This document shows positions 26,628 to 35,294 of a DNA stretch of 64,000 nt, piece after piece. Below the pieces are notes generated by a model, which saw only the letters and a list, made by a program, of their open reading frames with translations, was not told the DNA's origin and did no database searches. The stretch lies in assembly GCA_965277615.1 (NCBI GenBank), contig CBDIDG010000005.1:2294001-2358000 (forward strand), in the 5' to 3' direction. Position 1 is the first letter of the stretch, and each line of letters starts with the position of its first letter. The DNA is from Bog-532 sp965277615 (GTDB lineage Bacteria > Actinomycetota > Actinomycetes > Streptosporangiales > Streptosporangiaceae). The position numbers and the translations under genes were made by a program.

Positions 26628-27932
26628 ATGAGGAAACACAGACCAACAAGACTCTTGGCCGTCGGGCTGGCAGCAGCCCTCGGTCTCGGCTTGGCGGCAT
26701 GCAGCAGCAGCGGCGGCGGAAGCAGCTCCAGCGGGAAGTCCGCGGTCACGATTCAGTTCTGGACCAACGACACGAACCCAGTGGAGAAGCAGATCGTTGC
26801 GGCATTCAATTCGTCGCATCCGGGGATCAAGGTACAGCTCACGGCCTACCAGACCGACGCTTACCTATCGGCGCTGGCTACCGCGGCCAGCAACCGGTCC
26901 CTGCCGGACGTCCTATTCGAAGGACTCGGCGATACCCTTGCCCACCAGTACGAAGATGCGGGGCTGATCGAGAACCTGACGCCGTACGCGGACAAGCTGG
27001 GATGGTCGAGCCAGTTTTCCCCACTATCCATCAAGCTCCTGACGTACAAGGGGCAATGGTGGGAAGAACCCCTCTACGACATAGCCCTGGGCATCTTCTA
27101 CCGCAAGGATATCTTCGCGAAGCTCCATCTCAGCCCGCCAGCAACCTTCGCGCAATTCACCAGTGACATAAAGACCATCAAGGCAGCGGGATACACCCCC
27201 ATATCCCTCGGCGGCCAGGACTACTGGCTTCCGATGCGCTTCTTTGACGCACTGCTCGAATACTACGGCGGGAACGATTTTTACACAAAGCTCGCCGAGC
27301 GGAAGGTCTCGTATAACTCCAAGCCGGTGGTCGAGGCATTTACCACTATGCAGTCCTGGACGAAGCAGAACTACTTCACGCCCGGCTTCCTTTCCATCAA
27401 CCCCGTGGACGATTACGTGCCCTTCTTCCAGGGGGGCGACGCGATGGTCCTGGAAGGCTCATTCGAGGATGCGACGATCGTCGCCAACCAGCAGCCGATG
27501 AGCAAGTATGGTTTCTTCCCGTTCCCGCAGGATCAGAACCCCAACTTGCTCAGCACGTTCAGCCAGGGACTAATGATCGCCAAGAACACCAAGCACCTGC
27601 CGGCCGCCCTGAGTTTTATCGAGTACTACGACAGCAAGTCCAACCTGGAGAAGTTCGGGTCACAGCTGACGCAGCCCGTCGCCCGGCTCGGGGTGACGGC
27701 GCCGTCGAGCCAGCCGCACGCCACGCAGATCGCGAAGTTGATCAACAGCGAGGGTACCGGCTACCTGCCCATCGACCAGATCCTTCCTCAGCCGCTGGTC
27801 AATGCCTTCTCCAAGGCGCAGGCCGCCGACATCACGGGAAGCATGACGCCGACGCAGAGCGCAGCGAGCCTCGCCTCGGCGGTGACGTCGTACACGGGAC
27901 CATGGCCCTGGGGTAACCAGCCGGTTCCCTGA
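26628..27932 (+). CDS. Extracellular sugar-binding lipoprotein of ABC importer 2
   Basis: 434 residues. Sec-type lipoprotein signal MRKHRPTRLLAVGLAAALGL, then LAAC with lipidated Cys25 and a Ser/Gly linker, followed by a family-1 solute-binding fold (IQFWTNDTNPVEKQIVAAFN, PDVLFEGLGDTL). ATG 26592 is a possible alternative start. The protein captures a sugar for permeases at 28106 and 29082. Its signal is Sec-type whereas importer 1 uses a Tat-type signal, so the two systems are not recent copies. Confidence 0.92.
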   Translation: MRKHRPTRLLAVGLAAALGLGLAACSSSGGGSSSSGKSAVTIQFWTNDTNPVEKQIVAAFNSSHPGIKVQLTAYQTDAYLSALATAASNRSLPDVLFEGLGDTLAHQYEDAGLIENLTPYADKLGWSSQFSPLSIKLLTYKGQWWEEPLYDIALGIFYRKDIFAKLHLSPPATFAQFTSDIKTIKAAGYTPISLGGQDYWLPMRFFDALLEYYGGNDFYTKLAERKVSYNSKPVVEAFTTMQSWTKQNYFTPGFLSINPVDDYVPFFQGGDAMVLEGSFEDATIVANQQPMSKYGFFPFPQDQNPNLLSTFSQGLMIAKNTKHLPAALSFIEYYDSKSNLEKFGSQLTQPVARLGVTAPSSQPHATQIAKLINSEGTGYLPIDQILPQPLVNAFSKAQAADITGSMTPTQSAASLASAVTSYTGPWPWGNQPVP

Positions 27933-27990
27933 TAAACCCACCGGGACTTGACGTCGCCCAAGACGGCCACCGGCTTGGTGGCCAGGATGC

Positions 27991-28028
27991 GGCCCGCACT
28001 CCCTGCCGGGGCAGAGTGAGTGCGGGCC
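27991..28028 (+). promoter_or_regulatory. Large stem-loop between binding-protein and permease genes
   Basis: Perfect 11-base arms GGCCCGCACTC and GAGTGCGGGCC enclose an inner CTGCC/GGCAG pairing. No T tract follows. Such hairpins after solute-binding-protein genes stabilise the upstream mRNA or attenuate read-through, giving more binding protein than permease. It also covers a GTG at 28016, arguing that the permease starts later at 28106. Confidence 0.7.
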
Positions 28029-28105
28029 GCCGAGGCGACCAGCCCCCGACGGAAGCGAGGAAGTATGTACCAGCATTGGCCGCCCGCGTGGCCAGGGACG
28101 CCAGC

Positions 28106-29098
28106 GTGAGGACGTCACCGGCCGCGGCCAACGTCACGGGGTCGCCTGCCGCGTCGACGCGCAGGCGCAGCGCGCTGCCTTCGGCCGGGACCGCTGCTCC
28201 GCCGCCGTCCAGCTCTGGCCGGGGACGGCGCCGCGCGCGGCACGCACTGCTTTTCCTGTTCGCGGTTCCCGGCTTGGCCCTTTACTCACTGGCCATCGTC
28301 TATCCGGCCCTGGACACGCTTTACACAAGCTTGTTCAACTGGAATATTCTCAGCGGGCAGCATTCCTTCATCGGGCTCGGCAACTATACGGAGCTGTTCG
28401 GCCGGGATGGGACGTTCCACACCGCCCTGGAAAATACCGCGATATGGACGGCGATCTATGTTCCTGCCGTTCTCGCCGCCGGGCTGCTGGTGGCGCTCTG
28501 GCTGAACAGAAACTTTCGCGGACGTTCGTTCCTGCGCGTGGTTTTTTACCTACCGTTCGTCCTGTCCAATGTGGCCGCAGGCCTGATGTGGACGCTGATG
28601 TACTATCCCACGAACGGGCTGATGGACTTCATTACTGTCCATATCGGGTTGGGTGACGTCCAATTCCTCGCCAACCCGAATCTCGCGCTCTACTCTGTTC
28701 TGGTTGCCTTCATCTGGCAGGGCGTCGGCGCGATGATGATTATTTTCCTCGCGGGCCTGCAGGGGATACCAAAAGAACTTTTCGAGGTAGCCGATATCAA
28801 CGGTGTGATGAAGTGGCAGAGACTACGCCGGGTGACCATCCCACTGCTCAAAGAAAGCTTCATCGTGGCTGGTTCCCTGGCCATCATCACTTCACTCAAC
28901 GTGTTCAACATCATCTATGTCATGACTCAGGGCGGCCCGGGAGACGCCACTCAGGTCCTAGGGACGCTGACTTACTTCGACGCCTTCCAGTTCGGCGAAT
29001 TCGGTCAGGGTTCGGCCGTCGCCGGCGTCTTGGTGATCATCGTGCTTATTCTCGGCGTCGGCTTTGTGAGGAGGACAGCTCGTGAGCGTTATGCCTAG
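28106..29098 (+). CDS. ABC sugar transporter permease, MalF type, importer 2
   Basis: 330 residues from GTG 28106, which has AGGGA upstream; an upstream GTG at 28016 lies within the hairpin. A basic Ser/Pro-rich N terminus precedes six membrane segments, with EAA-type loop FEVADINGVMKWQRLRRVTIP. It forms the translocation channel with the following permease. No ATPase gene is nearby. Confidence 0.9.
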   Translation: MRTSPAAANVTGSPAASTRRRSALPSAGTAAPPPSSSGRGRRRARHALLFLFAVPGLALYSLAIVYPALDTLYTSLFNWNILSGQHSFIGLGNYTELFGRDGTFHTALENTAIWTAIYVPAVLAAGLLVALWLNRNFRGRSFLRVVFYLPFVLSNVAAGLMWTLMYYPTNGLMDFITVHIGLGDVQFLANPNLALYSVLVAFIWQGVGAMMIIFLAGLQGIPKELFEVADINGVMKWQRLRRVTIPLLKESFIVAGSLAIITSLNVFNIIYVMTQGGPGDATQVLGTLTYFDAFQFGEFGQGSAVAGVLVIIVLILGVGFVRRTARERYA

Positions 29099-29981
29099 GG
29101 CCGCCACGCTTTCAGCCGCCCGGCCTAAGACCCGCACGCCGGGCAAGAACGGATTGCGGCTGATTCGCCGGTCCGTCCTCGGGCTCGGCATCGTGATCGC
29201 CAGCTTCTTGTGGCTGCTCCCGGTCCTCCTGGTAGTAGCGGACTCACTGAAGAACCCGCAGGCGCTCTTTGCGAAATCCGGTCTGATCTCCATCCCCACC
29301 TCCCCGGATTTCGGTAACTACACGGCCGCGTGGACCACCGGCACACTTGGCACGTACATGCGTAACAGTGCGCTCATCACCGTCATCAAGGTGCCCGTCG
29401 CCATCATGCTCGAGGCCGGGGTCGCCTACTACCTGGTGATCCACGGCAAAAGCAGGTTCGCCAACTGGATCTTCGGTTTTGTCATTGTCGGAATGATCTT
29501 TCCGCCGCAGGCGGCGCTCGTACCGCTGCACAACCTCCTGCAGACGGTGCATTTGTTCAACACGTGGACCGGACTCATCCTGGTCTACATCGGCTTTGGC
29601 CTGCCGTTCGGCACGCTGCTCCTGCGCAGCTTCTTCCGGACCGTGCCCCAAGAGCTGCCCGAGGCGGCCCGTATGGACGGCGCCAGTGCCTTCAAGGTGC
29701 TGGTCAAGGTGTACCTGCCGATCAGCTGGCCCGCGATAGCCGCGTTGGCCATCTTCGACACGGTATGGACATGGAATGAGTTTCTGTTCGCTCAGCTCTT
29801 TATCACCAGCGACAGCCTGCGCCCCGTGCAGGCCGGGCTCATCGCTCTCAACGGCAAATACAGCGAGGACATCATGCTGCTCAGCGCGGGTGTCGTGCTT
29901 TCGATCATCCCGGTCGTGATCGCCTACGCGGTCTTTCAGCGGAAATTCGTCAACGGACTGGCCGGGGCACTGAAGGCTTAG
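29082..29981 (+). CDS. ABC sugar transporter permease, MalG type, importer 2
   Basis: 299 residues, six membrane segments and EAA loop (LPEAARMDGASAFKVLVKVYLP). GTG start behind AGGAGG, overlapping the previous gene by 17 bases. The epimerase gene follows after eight bases, so it belongs to this transcript. Confidence 0.93.
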   Translation: MSVMPRAATLSAARPKTRTPGKNGLRLIRRSVLGLGIVIASFLWLLPVLLVVADSLKNPQALFAKSGLISIPTSPDFGNYTAAWTTGTLGTYMRNSALITVIKVPVAIMLEAGVAYYLVIHGKSRFANWIFGFVIVGMIFPPQAALVPLHNLLQTVHLFNTWTGLILVYIGFGLPFGTLLLRSFFRTVPQELPEAARMDGASAFKVLVKVYLPISWPAIAALAIFDTVWTWNEFLFAQLFITSDSLRPVQAGLIALNGKYSEDIMLLSAGVVLSIIPVVIAYAVFQRKFVNGLAGALKA

Positions 29982-29989
29982 GGGACAGC

Positions 29990-31000
29990 ATGCGAATACT
30001 CGTCCTGGGCGGGACCGGCTTGATCAGCCAGGAAATCGTGCGTCAGCTCAGCCGCCGCGGTGATGACGTTACGGTCCTGAACCGCGGCCGCACGGCCGCC
30101 GACCTTCCGGATTTGGTTGAACGAGTTGTAGGCGACCGTGCTTCTCTTTCGGGCCTGCGGCCCTGGCTCGAAGAGGCCAAGGTCGACTGCGTGATCGACA
30201 TGATCGGCTTTGCCGCGCAGGAGGCAGCCGGACTGACCGAACTCGCGGGCGGCGCGGTCAAGCACGTGGTGTACTGCAGCACCGTCGACGTGTTCGAGAA
30301 GCCGCAGCGTTCCTACCCCGTCCGCGAGGACGCGCCACGGAAGGCCCGGCAGAGTTTTCCCTACGCAATGGGCAAGGTCGAATCTGAACTTCTCCTCGAA
30401 CGCGAGGCCGAAGAGGGCGCCTTCGATCTGACGATTCTGCGGCCCGCCCAGACGTACGGCGGTCCGAACCATGGCCCCGTTCATCCGCTTGGCCACCGCG
30501 ACTACCACCTCTGGCGACTGGCGCAGGCGCAGCCCATCTTGTTGCACGGCGACGGCACCTCGCTGTGGAGTGCCTGCCACGCACGTGATGTGGCCGCCGC
30601 CTTCGTGGCCGCCGCACATGAATCAGGCGCCCGCGGCCGGAGCTACAATTTGGCCTCAGCAGAACTTGTTACCTGGCACAGGTACTGGCAGGTTGTAAGT
30701 GAAGTCTTCGCTGAAGAGCCAGCCGACATTGTGACGATTCCCAGCCCCACGCTCAGCCGCCGTTTCGGCGAGGACGCCACCTGGCTGATGGAAAACTTCC
30801 AGTTCAACAACGTCTTTGACTGTACCGCCGCCCATGACTACCTCGGATTCCAATCGCGAACGTCGCTGCGTGACGGCATGTCCGAGACCGCGGCAACTTT
30901 CGGCCAGCAATGGCTGGTGCAGGGCGCAGGCGAGGTGGGCAGCGAATACGCCAGGCGATACGAGGAAAGCATTAAGTGGTGGCTAACGCTCAATTCATAG
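29990..31000 (+). CDS. NAD-dependent epimerase/dehydratase family protein (extended SDR)
   Basis: 336 residues. GGTGLISQEI (residues 7-16) is the extended-SDR nucleotide loop; YCSTVD and YAMGK (Tyr/Lys pair) complete the active site. Such enzymes act on nucleotide sugars or free sugar derivatives. It is the last gene of the importer-2 operon, which suggests action on the imported sugar rather than cell-wall synthesis. Substrate unknown. Confidence 0.85.
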   Translation: MRILVLGGTGLISQEIVRQLSRRGDDVTVLNRGRTAADLPDLVERVVGDRASLSGLRPWLEEAKVDCVIDMIGFAAQEAAGLTELAGGAVKHVVYCSTVDVFEKPQRSYPVREDAPRKARQSFPYAMGKVESELLLEREAEEGAFDLTILRPAQTYGGPNHGPVHPLGHRDYHLWRLAQAQPILLHGDGTSLWSACHARDVAAAFVAAAHESGARGRSYNLASAELVTWHRYWQVVSEVFAEEPADIVTIPSPTLSRRFGEDATWLMENFQFNNVFDCTAAHDYLGFQSRTSLRDGMSETAATFGQQWLVQGAGEVGSEYARRYEESIKWWLTLNS

Positions 31001-31029
31001 GTCGTCAGGGATCGGCGTGAAGATCTGAC

Positions 31030-31965
31030 TCATTCCGGCCCAGCATCCCTGTTTGTTGCGGTCCGGCGGTCGGGCGGCAAGAGCGCGACCTCCACGGTGC
31101 ACGTTGCGGTGTGCAACGCATTGCTGACCTGGCACACGCGGCAGTGTCCGGCGATGCCCAGCAGGATGGCCGCGTCGTCGGGGGTAAGGCGCCATTCATC
31201 CTCGAGCCACAGTTTGAGCTGGCGCACCGCCTGGCGGCAGGCGTCGGCCAGCGAGATCCCCGAGACGATGGTGGTCAGGTGCGTGCTGGTGCGGATCCGC
31301 GGCGAGCCCATCGAAGCGGGCCGCGGAACGGGTGTCGCCGACGCGGTGATGCGGGTGCCGACCTCGGGCGCGCACAGGACCTCACCGGCGCCCATCGCGG
31401 CTTTGCAGTCGCCGAAGTACAGCAAGGCGCCGTCCACCTCGACGGGCAGGATCACGGTCGCGCCGGCCGTGATCGCCGGGCAGTCGAGGTTGCCGCCGTA
31501 AACGCCTTCGTGGCGGCTCAGGATCGTCTCGCGGCGCGGCGCGGTGGCCAGGCAGCCGATCAGCGGGTGGATCGGCAAGGCCCACCCCGGGCGGACGTGG
31601 ATCACCGAGTCGTCGACCGGCAAGGTCAGCGCGTGGTCCTCCTCGTGCCACCAGTCGGCCGGAGACAGGGCCTGGGCGCGGCTGACCACGACGTGGGCCG
31701 GGGTCGTGACCACGATCGAGTCGATGCGGATCTCGACGGCCCCAGCGGCTGTCGCGCCGTCCACCCAGATCGGCCCGGTCACCGGGTTGAGGTTGTCTTC
31801 CACCCAGGCCGCGGACTCGGCGTTGAAGTCGGCCGGATTCCGGTAGCGCCCGGTGAAGCAGTCCGAGGTGTCGACGGTGAACTTCTCCCGGGGGGCGACT
31901 TGGCCGACGGCCGCGTGCGCCGGGCTGTAGACGTACTTCAGCTTCTCGGCCGGAAAGACCTGCAT
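31030..31965 (-). CDS. Acetamidase/formamidase family protein
   Basis: 311 residues with family features: FTVDTSDCFTGR near the N terminus, HPLIGCLATAP and YGGNLDCPAITAGATVILPV in the middle. Members hydrolyse formamide, acetamide or related amides using a metal. It follows the enolase-superfamily gene by three bases on the minus strand, so in this setting an ester, lactone or amide of a sugar acid is also conceivable. It converges with the epimerase gene. Confidence 0.87.
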   Translation of the reverse strand: MQVFPAEKLKYVYSPAHAAVGQVAPREKFTVDTSDCFTGRYRNPADFNAESAAWVEDNLNPVTGPIWVDGATAAGAVEIRIDSIVVTTPAHVVVSRAQALSPADWWHEEDHALTLPVDDSVIHVRPGWALPIHPLIGCLATAPRRETILSRHEGVYGGNLDCPAITAGATVILPVEVDGALLYFGDCKAAMGAGEVLCAPEVGTRITASATPVPRPASMGSPRIRTSTHLTTIVSGISLADACRQAVRQLKLWLEDEWRLTPDDAAILLGIAGHCRVCQVSNALHTATCTVEVALLPPDRRTATNRDAGPE

Positions 31966-31968
31966 GGC

Positions 31969-33153
31969 TTAGCGCCGCGCGACGTGGAGGTTGGCGGGCA
32001 GCGGGGACTGCGGCGTCACCGGCCCGTAGCCGGGGAACTCCCCGTACTTCTCGAATACTCCCTCATAGAATCGCACCGCGTCGTGATCGAGCTCTATGCC
32101 CAGCCCGGGTCCCCGCGGGACGACAATGTCGCCGCCGGCCAGCGGGGCCGGCTCGGCCAGCAGATCGTGGGTAAGAATGGTCAGGAACTGCTGGTGGCCC
32201 AGCTGCGGGCTGGGCATTGTCGCCAGCACGTGCGCGGTCGCGACGGTAGTGATCCCGAGGTCGGCGAAGGCGTGCTTGACGATTGGGATTCCGGCCAGCT
32301 GGCAGGCCGCCGCGGCGTCCCGGAACGGGATCAGGCCACCCAGCTGATGGGGGTCGGTGACGATCACATCTGCCGCGTGCTGGGCGATGACCTCGGGAAC
32401 CTGCCAGGGCAGCCACGCGGACTGGTTTGCGCCGATCCGCACCCGGCTCTTGCTGCGCAGATCGGCGAGGCCACGGATGTCGTGCATGTTGATGGGCTGC
32501 TCGACGAACTCGACCCCGACGTCCTCGAAGCGCCGCAGCGCGTCGACGGCCTCGAATACCGACCAGGCCTCGTTGGGGTCTACCCGCACCGCGATGTCGT
32601 CGCCGACCTCGTCGCGGATCGCGCGGGCCAGGGCGAGGTCGGCCTTGAGGTCGAACCCGATCTTGATGTACATCGTCTTGAAGCCGCGCTCAGCTCCCTC
32701 CGCAGCCTGCTCACGAGCCTTTTCCGGGGTGCGCTCCTCAATCGGGATGTACCAGTAGAACGGCACCCGCTCAGTGTCCAGGCCACCGAAGAACTGGTGC
32801 ACTGGACAGCCGAGGGCTTTGCCCGCAATGTCCCACAGCGCCATCTCGATCGCCGCGACCGCGCCGTTGCCGAGATAGGGGTAGTGGTGCCAGCCGCCGT
32901 CGGCGGCCTGCCGCAGGAACTGCGACACCTTCAGCGGGTCCGCACCGATGACCCATTCGGCCGTCGTGGCCAGGGCCTCACGGACCAGGCCGATTGTCGG
33001 GCTGCCGGGAACCTCACCGATCCCGGTGATCCCCTCGTCGGTCCGGACTTCGACGATCGCGTTCGTCAGCCCCCACATCCGGCCGAAGCGCCATGTTTCC
33101 GGACGGGTGAACGGGACCGACACGACGTGCACGTCAACGCTGGTGACCTTCAT
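31969..33153 (-). CDS. Enolase-superfamily (mandelate racemase/muconate lactonizing) sugar-acid dehydratase candidate
   Basis: 394 residues from ATG 33151-33153. Capping domain first, then barrel with Lys164 (IKIG), Asp192 and Asn194 (VDPNEAW), Glu218 (VEQP), Asp267 (VTDPHQ) and His294 (KHAF). The third metal-ligand position usually reads DE but here reads GANQ (243-244). Enolase-superfamily members of this type dehydrate aldonates to 2-keto-3-deoxy acids. The divergent DapA-like aldolase gene and the shared operator-like 11-mer support such a pathway. Confidence 0.83.
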   Translation of the reverse strand: MKVTSVDVHVVSVPFTRPETWRFGRMWGLTNAIVEVRTDEGITGIGEVPGSPTIGLVREALATTAEWVIGADPLKVSQFLRQAADGGWHHYPYLGNGAVAAIEMALWDIAGKALGCPVHQFFGGLDTERVPFYWYIPIEERTPEKAREQAAEGAERGFKTMYIKIGFDLKADLALARAIRDEVGDDIAVRVDPNEAWSVFEAVDALRRFEDVGVEFVEQPINMHDIRGLADLRSKSRVRIGANQSAWLPWQVPEVIAQHAADVIVTDPHQLGGLIPFRDAAAACQLAGIPIVKHAFADLGITTVATAHVLATMPSPQLGHQQFLTILTHDLLAEPAPLAGGDIVVPRGPGLGIELDHDAVRFYEGVFEKYGEFPGYGPVTPQSPLPANLHVARR

Positions 33154-33198
33154 GGCCTGACTCCTCGCAGAGACCGAGCTTCCCGCTAGTACTATTGC

Positions 33199-33209
33199 AC
33201 ATTGCACTG
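33199..33209. promoter_or_regulatory. Candidate operator ACATTGCACTG, copy 1
   Basis: This 11-mer lies between the divergent enolase-superfamily and aldolase genes and is repeated exactly upstream of the FCD regulator and APC permease (35071-35081). A second TTGCAC at 33195-33200 adjoins it here. I infer it is the binding site of the regulator at 34253. Confidence 0.5.
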
Positions 33210-33319
33210 TAACGGGACAGTATCGCGGTGAGATGCCCAAGGTCCTCGGGCGCCCACGGTAACTGCACCTAGGCGGCCTGGCCCATGACGAGTGACATGA
33301 CGCATGATCGGAGAGTTGT

Positions 33320-34210
33320 ATGAAGCGGAGCGCTTGGCACGGTGTCCTGGTGGCGAACCCGCTACTCCTCACGCGCGAGCTTGAGGTCGATTATGACCGC
33401 TACGGTGCCCACATCCAGTGGCTGGCCGCGGCCGGCTGCGACGGCATCACGCCGAATGGCTCCCTGGGCGAGTACCAGACGCTGACCGAGGCCGAGCGGG
33501 CTCTTGTCGTGGAAGCGGCCGTGCAGGCTGCGCCGGAGGGCTTCTCCGTGATCCCGGGGGTGGGCGCCTACGGGGCCCGCGAGGCTGTGCGGTGGGCTGA
33601 GCAGGCGGCCGGGGCGGGCGCGGACGCGGTCCTGGCGCTTCCGCCGAACAGCTACCGCGCCGATGATGACACGGTCGTGGAGCATTACCGCGCGGTGGCC
33701 TCGGTGGGGCTGCCGGTCGTGGCCTACAACAATCCGCTGGATACGAAGGTCGACCTGACCCCGGCGTTGCTGGCCCGGTTGGCCCGGGAGGGTCTGATCG
33801 TCGCGGTCAAGGAATTCGCGGGTGACCCGCGGCGGGCTTACCGGATCCGGGAGGTCGCCCCGGATCTCGACGTGCTGATCGGATCCGATGACACCGTGGT
33901 AGAGGTGGCCCTCGCGGGCGCGGTGGGCTGGGTTTCAGGCTTCACGAGCGCCTTCCCGCACTCGTGTCTGGCGCTGTACCGGGCCGCGATCGACGGTGAC
34001 CTGGGCCGGGCGCTGCCGCTGTACCGTCAGCTTCACCCGCTGCTGCGCTGGGACTCCGCCACGGAATTCGTCCAGGCCATCAAGCTCGCCATGGACCTGG
34101 TCGGCGTCTACGGCGGACCAAGCCGCCCACCTCGGCGCCCTTTGACCGCCGCCGATGAGGCGGCGATCCGTAAGCTGACCGAGAAAGCCGTGGGCGAAGG
34201 GCTCACCTGA
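33320..34210 (+). CDS. Dihydrodipicolinate synthase-family aldolase
   Basis: 296 residues, class I aldolase/lyase of the DapA family. Schiff-base Lys164 (VKEFAGD), Tyr136 (YNNP) and carboxylate-binding NGSLGE (46-51) are all present. In a sugar-acid cluster it most likely cleaves a 2-keto-3-deoxy sugar acid rather than making dihydrodipicolinate. ATG behind GGAGAG; diverges from the dehydratase candidate. Confidence 0.88.
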   Translation: MKRSAWHGVLVANPLLLTRELEVDYDRYGAHIQWLAAAGCDGITPNGSLGEYQTLTEAERALVVEAAVQAAPEGFSVIPGVGAYGAREAVRWAEQAAGAGADAVLALPPNSYRADDDTVVEHYRAVASVGLPVVAYNNPLDTKVDLTPALLARLAREGLIVAVKEFAGDPRRAYRIREVAPDLDVLIGSDDTVVEVALAGAVGWVSGFTSAFPHSCLALYRAAIDGDLGRALPLYRQLHPLLRWDSATEFVQAIKLAMDLVGVYGGPSRPPRRPLTAADEAAIRKLTEKAVGEGLT

Positions 34211-34252
34211 AGCCCCGCCGCGCACCAGGGCCGTTAATCCGGCCGGGCGGCC

Positions 34253-34945
34253 TCACCTCTGCGGGTGGTCTTCTTCCCGTCCGGCCCATACCCCGCGCAC
34301 GTGCCCGATGTGCGCGGAAATAAGGCGCTTGGTCGCCTCGGCATCACCGGATCGCAGCGTGGTCAGTAGCGTGTGATGCTCCCGGGCCGAGGTAATGAGA
34401 CGTCCCGACTTGACCAGCGGTTCCAGACCAAACAGGCGGGTCTGGCGCCGGAGCCGGTCGACCAGGTCGGTCAGCGTCGGATTGTCGAGCACGGCGATCA
34501 GCTCGACGTGAAAACGGCGATCGGCGTCCAGATAGCGGATCAGGTCACCCTGGGAGGCGGCGTCCTCGATCTCATCGGCCAGCCGGGCCAGGGAGCCCGT
34601 CGCCTCCGGCGTGAGCAGGGCCGCGGCCCGGACCGTACTCGGGACCTCAAGCAGCAGGCGAATTTCGGAGATTCGGTCCAGGTCGAGTTCGGACATCGAC
34701 ACGACGCGGAACCCCTTGTTGCGGACCACCTCAACAAAGCCGTCTTTAACCAGGTCGAGCATGGCTTCACGCACCGGGGTCGCCGATACCCCGAATCGCT
34801 CCGCCAGGGCGGGCGCGGAGTAGATCTCGCCGGGCTGCAACTCACCAGCCACCAGGGCCGCTTCGAGGGCACGCCGAACCAGTCCGCGCAAGTTGCCGGC
34901 CTGGATGGTGGAGATGTGACTGGCGGGATCCTCAGCGATCGGCAT
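34253..34945 (-). CDS. GntR family regulator, FCD domain (third subtype)
   Basis: 230 residues: winged helix (FGVSATPVREAMLDLVKDGFVEV) and FCD domain (LDADRRFHVELIAVLDN, AREHHTLLTTLRSGDAEA). Its recognition helix (SATPVREA) differs from the two FadR proteins (SRTVVREA), matching the different candidate operator ACATTGCACTG found on either side of this gene. It probably controls the dehydratase/aldolase pair and the APC permease. Confidence 0.9.
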   Translation of the reverse strand: MPIAEDPASHISTIQAGNLRGLVRRALEAALVAGELQPGEIYSAPALAERFGVSATPVREAMLDLVKDGFVEVVRNKGFRVVSMSELDLDRISEIRLLLEVPSTVRAAALLTPEATGSLARLADEIEDAASQGDLIRYLDADRRFHVELIAVLDNPTLTDLVDRLRRQTRLFGLEPLVKSGRLITSAREHHTLLTTLRSGDAEATKRLISAHIGHVRGVWAGREEDHPQR

Positions 34946-35294
34946 GGTGCCCCTTTCTCGTCGCTATGTGACGTTACACAGTGCGCCTCGAAGCGCGGCA
35001 CCATCGGGGGCCGCCGAACGTGAATCATCATTGGATGATCATTGACGTCGTCAGTGCCATGTGTAATAGTACATTGCACTGATCTCGGACGTTGATCATC
35101 TAGCCCTTCTCGGCATCGCAGTCGAGCAACCCCGGCCTCACTGGACGCCGGTTCGGGATCCGCGTCAATAAGGCTCGGATCGACAGCGAGGAGCACGCCA
35201 TGTCTCGAGACTGTCTTGTCCTCCACCGCCCAGCCGAGATAGAGCGCATCGCGCTGGGCAGCGGATCGGCATCCTGTACCGTCCGGGGCTCGCG
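34946..35294. other. Divergent promoter region, 349 bp
   Basis: Holds ACATTGCACTG at 35071-35081 and, nearer the regulator start, GCACTGTGTAACG on the minus strand at about 34971-34983, which resembles GCACTGTAACG next to copy 1. No gene is seen. Confidence 0.5.
35071..35081. promoter_or_regulatory. Candidate operator ACATTGCACTG, copy 2
   Basis: Exact repeat of the 11-mer at 33199, located 126 bases upstream of the FCD regulator (minus strand) and 214 bases upstream of the APC permease. Confidence 0.5.

Noticed and set aside
31111..33189. A 692-codon plus-strand open frame across the acetamidase and enolase genes
   Set aside because: It spans two real minus-strand genes and is rich in Arg/Gly/Asp without family motifs.
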